A stretch of DNA of 6,278 nucleotides, taken from NCBI GenBank assembly GCA_030698645.1, contig JAUYMV010000303.1:1-6278 (forward strand). Direction: 5' to 3'. The notes beneath the pieces were generated by a model, which was not told the DNA's origin, ran no database searches, and saw only the letters and a program-made list of their open reading frames with translations. Each line of letters begins with the position of its first letter. Position 1 is the first letter of the stretch. Below are positions 1 to 5,222 of the stretch, one piece after another. The DNA is from Mesorhizobium sp. (GTDB lineage: Bacteria > Pseudomonadota > Alphaproteobacteria > Rhizobiales > Rhizobiaceae). Both the position numbers and the translations under genes were made by a program.

Positions 1-1
1 G

Positions 2-568
2 ATCTTCGCCGTCGACGCCTCGGGCTCGGCCGCGGTCGAGCGGCTCGCGGAGACCAAGGGCGCAATCGAGCTTCTGCTTGCCGAATGCTATGTAAGGCGC
101 GACAGCGTCGCGCTCATCGCGTTCCGCGGCGGCGAGGCGGAGACCCTGCTCGAACCGACGCGCTCCCTGGTGCGCGCCAAGCGCAGCCTTCAGGCGCTGC
201 CGGGCGGCGGTGGCACGCCGCTGGCATCCGGCATCCTGGCCGCTCTGGAAATGGCGCGAATTTCGGTGCTCAAGGGGCAAAGCGTCGTGACCGTCTTCCT
301 CACCGACGGGCGCGGTAATATCGGGCTCGACGGGTCGATCCTGCGCGAGCGCGTCGCCGAGGACACCACCCGGACGGCGCGTCTGTTCCGCGCGAGCGGC
401 CAGCGCTCCATCCTGATCGACACCGCGCAGCGGCCGCAAGCCCGCGCGGCGTCTCTGGCAGCCGAACTCGGCGCCGAATATCTGCCGCTGCCGCGCGGTG
501 GCGCCCGGCGCCTGTCGCGCGAGATCGGCGCCCGCATGGAAAACGAGGGCAATGGTTTTCGCGCATGA
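2..568 (+). CDS. bchD: Magnesium chelatase subunit D, C-terminal VWA domain (5' partial)
   Basis: This is the last 188 codons of the Mg-chelatase D subunit, open from the window edge to a TGA at 566-568. Together with BchI (AAA+ ATPase) and BchH (porphyrin-binding), BchD forms the complex that inserts Mg2+ into protoporphyrin IX, the first committed step of bacteriochlorophyll synthesis, in the cytoplasm. The visible part is an integrin-I/von Willebrand A domain with all three MIDAS elements: DASGS (nt 14-28), the Thr of GGGGTPLA (codon 215-217) and the Asp of LTDGRGN (codon 305-307). It ends in a typical alpha-helical tail. The AAA+-like N-terminus and acidic/proline linker lie upstream of the window. 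BchO follows directly and overlaps it, the usual bchI-bchD-bchO order. A generic VWA protein is possible in principle, but the motif wording and the neighbours make BchD nearly certain. Confidence 0.95.
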   Translation: MFAVDASGSAAVERLAETKGAIELLLAECYVRRDSVALIAFRGGEAETLLEPTRSLVRAKRSLQALPGGGGTPLASGILAALEMARISVLKGQSVVTVFLTDGRGNIGLDGSILRERVAEDTTRTARLFRASGQRSILIDTAQRPQARAASLAAELGAEYLPLPRGGARRLSREIGARMENEGNGFRA

Positions 569-1451
569 ACGACCGCTGTGGTCGGTCGAGGGACGCGACT
601 GGCCGAACCGCGAGGCGAGCCGCTTCGTGGTCGCGGACGGGCTGTCCTGGCATGTCCAGGACATGGGCCGTGGGCCGGGCGTTCTTCTCCTGCATGGCAC
701 CGGGGCGGCGACCCATTCCTTCCGCGATCTGGCGCCCCTGCTCGGCCGCGATTTTCGCGTCGTCGCGCCCGACCTGCCGGGACATGGCTTCACCCAGATG
801 CCGTCCGGCGACGGTCTGTCGCTGCCCGGCATGGCGCGGCTGCTCGCTGACCTGCTGTCGGCGCTGGATTTCCACCCTGACATCGTCGTCGGCCACTCGG
901 CGGGGGCGGCGATCCTGTTCGAGATGGCGCTGCGTGGGATGATCCATCCGTGGGCGATCGTCGCGATCAACGGCGCGCTGCTTCCGATACGCGGCGCGTC
1001 GCTGTTCTCGCCGCTCGCCAAGCTGTTGTTTCTCAACCCGGTCGCGCCGAAACTCTTCGCCTGGCGTGCGCTCGGCCGCGATGCGACGCGCCGCCTGCTG
1101 GTCGGCACCGGATCGACGCTCGACGAACGCGGCGTCGACCTCTACGAGCGCCTGTTCCGCAAGTCCGGCCATATCGCCGCGACGCTCGGCATGATGGCCA
1201 GCTGGGATCTCGACCGTTTCGAGCGGCGCATGCCGGGTCTGTCCGTGCCGCTCGTTCTTGTGACCAGTGCCGGGGACAAGGCCGTGCCGCCAGCCGATGC
1301 GCATGTCGTGGCAGCGCACGTCAAGGGCGCGCGCATTGTTGCGCTCGCGCGCGGCGGGCATCTCGTCCACGAGGAGGAGCCTGCCATGATTGCCGGTCTG
1401 ATCGTCGACATGGCGCGCGACGCCGGCCTTTTCGAACTCTCTTCCATCTGA
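552..1451 (+). CDS. bchO: BchO, alpha/beta-hydrolase-fold protein of the Mg-chelatase operon
   Basis: 299-aa alpha/beta-hydrolase-fold protein. BchO is encoded next to bchI and bchD and is annotated as a putative Mg-chelatase accessory protein; its exact reaction is not established. Visible features are the N-terminal DWPNRE segment (about residues 16-21) typical of BchO, an oxyanion-hole loop LLHGTGAATHS (46-56), the strand-turn VAPDLPGHG (71-79), a nucleophile elbow GHSAGA (Ser116), an acid-bearing GDKAVP loop (Asp242) and GGHLVHEE (His270). The Ser-Asp-His triad therefore looks intact. An ATG at 552 was chosen because family similarity begins just after it and GAGGG sits at 545-549, though with tight spacing. 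An in-frame ATG at 498 would overlap bchD by 71 bp and add residues with no family match. The gene overlaps bchD by 17 bp, suggesting translational coupling. Its stop at 1449-1451 lies just before the crtI operator region. The length is normal for the family. Confidence 0.94.
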   Translation: MVFAHERPLWSVEGRDWPNREASRFVVADGLSWHVQDMGRGPGVLLLHGTGAATHSFRDLAPLLGRDFRVVAPDLPGHGFTQMPSGDGLSLPGMARLLADLLSALDFHPDIVVGHSAGAAILFEMALRGMIHPWAIVAINGALLPIRGASLFSPLAKLLFLNPVAPKLFAWRALGRDATRRLLVGTGSTLDERGVDLYERLFRKSGHIAATLGMMASWDLDRFERRMPGLSVPLVLVTSAGDKAVPPADAHVVAAHVKGARIVALARGGHLVHEEEPAMIAGLIVDMARDAGLFELSSI

Positions 1452-1455
1452 GGGT

Positions 1456-1484
1456 TTGTCAAACGCGATTGACTGAAATAGTGT
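1456..1484 (+). promoter_or_regulatory. Candidate sigma70-type promoter for crtI-crtB
   Basis: TTGTCA at 1456-1461 differs from the TTGACA -35 consensus by one base and coincides with the left arm of operator 1. Weak -10 candidates follow: AATAGT at 1477-1482 (15-bp spacer) or TAGTGT at 1479-1484 (17-bp spacer). Both place the transcription start close to the crtI ATG at 1491. This is an inference from short matches. Read-through from the bchI-bchD-bchO unit is an alternative or additional source of transcript. Confidence 0.3.
1457..1474. promoter_or_regulatory. PpsR/CrtJ-type operator, upstream half of a tandem pair (imperfect)
   Basis: TGTCA-N8-TGACT, an imperfect match (one base) to the PpsR/CrtJ consensus TGT-N12-ACA. 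It starts six bases after the bchO stop codon, in the only AT-richer gap of the window. PpsR/CrtJ is the repressor (sometimes activator) of bch, crt and puc genes that responds to redox state and light and often binds two nearby palindromes cooperatively. The near-perfect partner 7 bp downstream supports a real site. Target assignment to crtI is by position; no divergent gene exists here. Confidence 0.68.
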
Positions 1485-1499
1485 CAGGCAATGTTGACA
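1482..1499. promoter_or_regulatory. PpsR/CrtJ-type operator, perfect TGT-N12-ACA, spanning the crtI start codon
   Basis: TGTCAGGCAATGTTGACA is a perfect TGT-N12-ACA with five-base inverted arms (TGTCA and TGACA), matching the PpsR/CrtJ recognition sequence. It lies 7 bp after the imperfect copy at 1457-1474, so the two centres are 25 bp apart, the kind of close tandem spacing expected for cooperative binding. The crtI ATG (1491-1493) lies inside the spacer. Repressor bound here would cover the predicted transcription and translation start. Confidence 0.82.
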
Positions 1500-3026
1500 A
1501 CACCGGATCGTCAAAAGACCGATGCCGCACGGGACCGAGGTCATCCGCATGCGGTGGTCATCGGCAGCGGCTTCGGCGGCCTGGCTGCCGCGATCCGGCT
1601 CGGCGCGCGCGGGTATCGCGTGACGGTTCTGGAGCGCCTCGACTATCCCGGCGGCCGGGCCGGCGTCCTGCATCAGGACGGCTTCACCTTCGATCGCGGT
1701 CCGACGATCGTGACCGCGCCATTCCTGTTCGACGAGCTCTGGCGGCTCTGCGGCAAGGAGCGAGCCGACCATGTCGAACTGAAGCCGATGATGCCGTTCT
1801 ACCGGATCCGTTTTGACCATGGCGACGAGGTCGCCTGTTCGGGCGATCTGGAGGCGATGCGCGACGAGGTGCGCCGCATCGCGCCGGCCGATCTCGCCGG
1901 CTACGAACGCTTCCTTCTCAAGGCGCGCGAGATCTGCCGGAAGGGCTTCGAGGAACTCGGCGATAGGCCCTTCGGTTCGCCGCTCGACATGCTCAGGATT
2001 GCGCCGGACCTGCTTCGTCTCGAAGGCTATCGCAGCGTACATGGACTGGTGTCGCGCTTCGTCCGGCATCCAAAGCTGCGCACCATGCTCTCCTTCCACC
2101 CGCTCCTGATCGGCGGCAATCCGTTCCGCGCGCCGGCGATCTATTGCCTGATCCCGGACCTCGAGCGGCGCTGGGGCGTGCACTATCCGATGGGGGGCGT
2201 GAGCAGGCTCGTCGATGGCCTCGTCGATCTGATCCGGGGCCAGGGCGGCGCGGTCAGGCTCGGCGCCGACGTCGCGCGCATCCTGGTGGACCAGGGCCGT
2301 GCCCGCGGCGTCCAGCTCGCGACTGGGGAGCGAATCCCGGCAGACGTCGTCGTCTCGAACGCCGATGCCGCCTGTACCTATGGCAAGCTGGTCGGCGCCA
2401 CGCAGCGGACGCGCTGGAGCCCGGCCAAGCTCGGCCGCGCGCGCTATTCGATGGGCCTGTTCGTCTGGTATTTCGGCACGCGCAGACGCTACGAGGATGT
2501 CGGCCACCATACGATCCTGCTCGGACCGCGTTACCGGGAGTTGCTGACGGACATCTTTGACCGCAAGCGTCTAACCGGGGATTTCTCACTCTATCTGCAC
2601 CGTCCGAGCGCCAGCGACGCCAGCGTGGCGCCCGAGGGCAACGATGCGTTCTACGCGCTCTGCCCGGTGCCCAATCTCGACGCCGATGTCGATTGGGCGG
2701 TCGAGGGCGAGAGGCGGCGTCAGGCCGTGGCGGCGCGGCTCTCGGCGACCATCCTGCCGGGGCTCGAGAGCCAGATCGTCACCTCGTCCTTCGTCACGCC
2801 GCTGCACTTTCGCGACCAGCTCCTGTCCGCGAAGGGCGCCGGCTTCGGTTTCGAGCCGGTGCTGACCCAGAGCGCCTGGTTCCGGCCGCACAACAGGAGC
2901 GAGAACATCGAAAACCTCTATCTGGTCGGCGCCGGCACGCATCCCGGCGCCGGTCTGCCGGGCGTCCTTTCCTCGGCGAAAATCCTCGACAAGGTTGTGC
3001 CCCATGCGACTGCCTTCGCATCCTGA
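1491..3026 (+). CDS. crtI: Phytoene desaturase
   Basis: 511-aa FAD-dependent bacterial phytoene desaturase. It converts 15-cis-phytoene to neurosporene (three steps) or lycopene (four steps) at the membrane; step number cannot be read from sequence. A Rossmann dinucleotide fold at residues 21-58 carries GSGFGG and ends in the LERLDYPGGRAG segment, followed by FTFDRGPTIVT (65-75). The C-terminal FAD/desaturase signature NLYLVGAGTHPGAG is at 475-488, and length is normal for CrtI. ATG 1491 is the only plausible start: the same frame has a TAG at 1479-1481 and no other Met before the FAD motif. The Shine-Dalgarno sequence is weak (AGG at 1486-1488). The gene follows the tandem PpsR-type boxes and overlaps crtB by 23 bp, forming a crtIB operon. 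CrtD also belongs to this family, but the THPGAG signature and pairing with crtB identify this copy as CrtI. Confidence 0.96.
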   Translation: MLTTPDRQKTDAARDRGHPHAVVIGSGFGGLAAAIRLGARGYRVTVLERLDYPGGRAGVLHQDGFTFDRGPTIVTAPFLFDELWRLCGKERADHVELKPMMPFYRIRFDHGDEVACSGDLEAMRDEVRRIAPADLAGYERFLLKAREICRKGFEELGDRPFGSPLDMLRIAPDLLRLEGYRSVHGLVSRFVRHPKLRTMLSFHPLLIGGNPFRAPAIYCLIPDLERRWGVHYPMGGVSRLVDGLVDLIRGQGGAVRLGADVARILVDQGRARGVQLATGERIPADVVVSNADAACTYGKLVGATQRTRWSPAKLGRARYSMGLFVWYFGTRRRYEDVGHHTILLGPRYRELLTDIFDRKRLTGDFSLYLHRPSASDASVAPEGNDAFYALCPVPNLDADVDWAVEGERRRQAVAARLSATILPGLESQIVTSSFVTPLHFRDQLLSAKGAGFGFEPVLTQSAWFRPHNRSENIENLYLVGAGTHPGAGLPGVLSSAKILDKVVPHATAFAS

Positions 3027-4113
3027 CGCCCACTCCACGCCGGCCGATTGCGCGGCTTGCCGGGCGTCGATCCGGCACGGCTCGCACTCCTTCCACCTGG
3101 CCTCCTTGCTCCTGCCGGTTTCCATCCGCGAGCCGTCCTATGCGGTCTACGCGTTCTGCCGGATGGCCGACGACCTGATCGACCGGGAGGAAGGCGGGTC
3201 GGGCGCGATCGATGCGCTGGGCCTCATGCTCGACCGCATCTATGACGGCCGCCCGGCGGCGCATTTCGTCGAGCGCGGTTTCGCCGATGTCGTGCACCGC
3301 TTCGCCATTCCGCGCGCCGTGCCCGATGCGCTGATCGAAGGCCTGTCGTGGGACGCGGACGGCAGGCGGTATGAGACGCTCGCCGACCTGACCGCCTATG
3401 CGGTTCGCGTCGCGGGCACGGTCGGTTTCATGATGACGCTGGTCATGGGCAACCGGGAACCCCGCGTGCTGGCGCGCGCCTGCGACCTGGGCGTCGCCAT
3501 GCAACTCACCAACATTGCCCGGGACATCGGCGAGGACGCCCGCAACGGCCGGATCTACATGCCGCTCGAATGGCTGCGCCACAACGGCGTGGACCCCGAC
3601 GCCTGGCTCGACCGGCCCACCGGTTCGCCGGAAATCAGTTCCGTGGTCGTCCGCCTGCTCGCCGAGGCGGAGAGGCTCTACGACCGGTCGCTGGCCGGAG
3701 TGGCCGCGCTGCCTGCGGGCTGCCGCATGGGAATCAACACGGCCCGCCTCTTCTACCGGGAGATCGGACGCGAAATCGTGCGTGGCACCGACCCCGTCGC
3801 CACGCGCGCCGTCACCACCCGGAAACAGAAGCTGCGCCTGCTAGCCGAGGCGGCCGCCACGCGCGTTCCAGATCACGCCGACCGGTTCGCGGCGACCATA
3901 CAAGCCGCGGATTTCCTGCTCGCCGCCGTGGCGTCGACGCCGGCGCCGTCCCGCGTTTCCGAAATCCCGCCATGGTGGGACCTTGGCAGGCGCACCGAAA
4001 GACTTGTCGAGATGCTGGCCGGCTTTGCCGCGCGCGCCGCCGCGAACGAAACTGGCGCCGGGGCAAGACCGTTCCTGTTCCAGGATCAACCGGAGCGGGC
4101 CGCACGGCAATGA
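3004..4113 (+). CDS. crtB: 15-cis-phytoene synthase
   Basis: 369-aa squalene/phytoene synthase family enzyme, condensing two geranylgeranyl diphosphates head-to-head into phytoene, the entry to carotenoid synthesis. Both Mg2+-diphosphate-binding aspartate motifs are present: DDLID (residues 56-60, in FCRMADDLID) and NIARDIGED (170-178, after AMQLT). The family signature YMPLEWL follows at 185-191, and the SYAVYAFCR helix (45-53) is typical. ATG 3004 was preferred over a TTG three codons earlier; AAGG at 2991-2994 is a plausible ribosome-binding site. The start lies within the crtI 3' end (23-bp overlap), implying coupled translation and balanced CrtI/CrtB synthesis. The C-terminal 50 or so residues are Ala/Arg-rich and poorly conserved in the family. 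It is cotranscribed with the small downstream gene, whose ATG overlaps the crtB TGA. Confidence 0.96.
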   Translation: MRLPSHPDAHSTPADCAACRASIRHGSHSFHLASLLLPVSIREPSYAVYAFCRMADDLIDREEGGSGAIDALGLMLDRIYDGRPAAHFVERGFADVVHRFAIPRAVPDALIEGLSWDADGRRYETLADLTAYAVRVAGTVGFMMTLVMGNREPRVLARACDLGVAMQLTNIARDIGEDARNGRIYMPLEWLRHNGVDPDAWLDRPTGSPEISSVVVRLLAEAERLYDRSLAGVAALPAGCRMGINTARLFYREIGREIVRGTDPVATRAVTTRKQKLRLLAEAAATRVPDHADRFAATIQAADFLLAAVASTPAPSRVSEIPPWWDLGRRTERLVEMLAGFAARAAANETGAGARPFLFQDQPERAARQ

Positions 4114-4259
4114 GTTCGGGCATCATCATCCTGCTGGAACTGACGCTGGTTCTCGGCTTCGCACTCATTTTCGGCGTGCGCGAGATCGTCAATCTGCGCC
4201 GCTTCGACCGCGAGCGCGCGGCCCGCAACAAGGCGCAGGCCGAGCGGCGCGACGACTAG
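4110..4259 (+). CDS. Small single-pass membrane protein of unknown function, coupled to crtB
   Basis: 49-aa protein whose ATG overlaps the crtB stop as ATGA (4110-4113), typical of translational coupling; a GGAG at 4092-4095 is too distant to be a strong ribosome-binding site. It is SSGIIILLELTLVLGFALIF (residues 2-21) followed by GVREIVNLRRF and a highly charged, Arg/Lys/Glu-rich tail ending in RRDD. This predicts one transmembrane helix with a basic cytoplasmic tail. I do not recognise a named family. In Rhodobacter the crtB-crtC gap holds tspO, a five-helix protein; this gene is far too short and not similar to it. Its position suggests a role linked to membrane-bound carotenoid synthesis, such as an anchor or small regulator, but this is inference. 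Its length, clean TM segment and close coupling argue that it is real. Its TAG directly abuts the crtC stop on the other strand. Confidence 0.78.
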   Translation: MSSGIIILLELTLVLGFALIFGVREIVNLRRFDRERAARNKAQAERRDD

Positions 4260-5222
4260 CTACCAGGTCTTGCGCGGCATCTTGAACGGCAGCAGCGTTT
4301 GCACCCAGCCCGCGCTGAACCGGGCGAGATCGACGCTTTCGTGGATCGCCGCCGAAGCGCCGCCGTCCCTGTCGATATGCAGCAAGGACCGACTGTAGAA
4401 GGGCGTGTCCTCCAGCGTGCGGACGACCCGCGCCGGATGGCCGATTTCGGCCCGCGTGGCGCGTCCGACACGCCACCCGGTGCGCGGGAGTCGAAGTCGC
4501 GGCGCCGCATCGACAGCCAGGATCGTTCCGTCGGCCCGGTAGTCGAGCGCCAGGCTGCGATGCGCTCCGTCCTTGCCTTCCACATCGTAGAAGAGTCGCG
4601 TCGCGTCTCCGCATTCCTCGCGTGACCAGTCCCAACGGCGGAAGCCCGCCTCCAGGGGCTCCGTGCCGAAATTCATGTCGACATAGGCGCGTCCGCTCCA
4701 GCCCAGTGCCGGCTTGTCGAACGCGACGCGCGCTCTGGCCAGCGGCGCGACGGGCTGCCATTGGTGGCGCCCGTCTCCGTCCAGCGCCCAGGCCCGGTCG
4801 AAGATCGGACCGAGGTCGATCACGATCCTGCCCCTGAGCCGCCGCGGGACCGGAACGGTCCATTCGTCGATATCGATGGCAAGCTGACCCGATGAATGAC
4901 CAAGGGTGCTCGGACCGATCGCGATGCGGGTCGCGGAGCGATGGAGCGCGGCACGTCCCCGCTCCGTCATCGCCCAGTGCTTGCCGCGCGGCCCGTAGAG
5001 AATCGCATTGACGCTGACGTGATTCAGAGGGTCGGCGGTTGGCGACCATCGCCTTGCCGCCGCATAATAGGGAGAGAAGACGCTGCCGATGAAGGCGATG
5101 ACGGTCAGCGCGTGCGCGCCGTCCGCGCTGATCGCATCGACATACCACCAGGCATAGCCATTGGGTGGAACGACGCGGTCGAAGCCGAAAGGTCCGCCGT
5201 CAGCGCCTGGGCCGCGTGGCAA
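4260..5222 (-). CDS. crtC: Carotenoid 1,2-hydratase (hydroxyneurosporene synthase)
   Basis: CrtC adds water across the 1,2 double bond of the psi end of neurosporene or lycopene to give 1-hydroxy carotenoids, the first step of the spheroidene/spirilloxanthin branch. The N-terminal block NGYAWWYVDAISADG (residues 21-35) followed by VIAFIGSVFSPYY (41-53) and DPLNHVSVNAILYG (64-77) is characteristic of the family. Further conserved-looking blocks are WSGRAYVDMNFGTEPLE (175-191) and EDTPFYSRS (271-279). No cofactor-binding motif is expected. The start is uncertain: no ATG or GTG occurs in frame near the N-terminal block, and the nearest usable codon is TTG at 5222-5220, giving 320 aa and a 118-bp overlap with crtD. 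No convincing Shine-Dalgarno sequence precedes it, so translation may depend on coupling to crtD. The same frame stays open far upstream, opposite no known gene, simply because of high GC. The stop abuts the small plus-strand gene. Confidence 0.92.
   Translation of the reverse strand: MPRGPGADGGPFGFDRVVPPNGYAWWYVDAISADGAHALTVIAFIGSVFSPYYAAARRWSPTADPLNHVSVNAILYGPRGKHWAMTERGRAALHRSATRIAIGPSTLGHSSGQLAIDIDEWTVPVPRRLRGRIVIDLGPIFDRAWALDGDGRHQWQPVAPLARARVAFDKPALGWSGRAYVDMNFGTEPLEAGFRRWDWSREECGDATRLFYDVEGKDGAHRSLALDYRADGTILAVDAAPRLRLPRTGWRVGRATRAEIGHPARVVRTLEDTPFYSRSLLHIDRDGGASAAIHESVDLARFSAGWVQTLLPFKMPRKTW

Noticed and set aside
1469..1497. TTGACT (1469-1474) as a -35 box with a -10 at 1492-1497
   Set aside because: The -10 candidate (TGTTGA) is poor and would place the transcript start inside crtI after its only plausible start codon.
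950..1816. 288-codon plus-strand frame overlapping bchO and crtI
   Set aside because: It is a shifted-frame shadow with Arg-rich composition, and it crosses the operator gap without any start signal or domain.
300..2510. 736-codon open frame on the minus strand opposite bchD, bchO and crtI
   Set aside because: It is opposite three well-identified genes, its translation is Arg/Ala/Asp-rich with no recognisable motif, and long antisense frames are expected at this GC content.
3570..4109. Upstream extension of the small membrane-protein frame into crtB
   Set aside because: The extra 180 codons are Arg/Gly-rich crtB shadow; the hydrophobic segment begins right after the ATG at 4110, which overlaps the crtB stop.
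4243..4290. Possible hairpin GCGCGAC ... GTCTTGCGC at the convergent junction
   Set aside because: The stem is interrupted, the loop is long, and no T-run follows on either strand, so it is not convincing as a terminator.
4189..5148. 319-codon minus-strand frame overlapping crtC
   Set aside because: It is the same strand as crtC but out of frame, rich in Arg and Ala, and has no motif; CrtC is clearly in the neighbouring frame.
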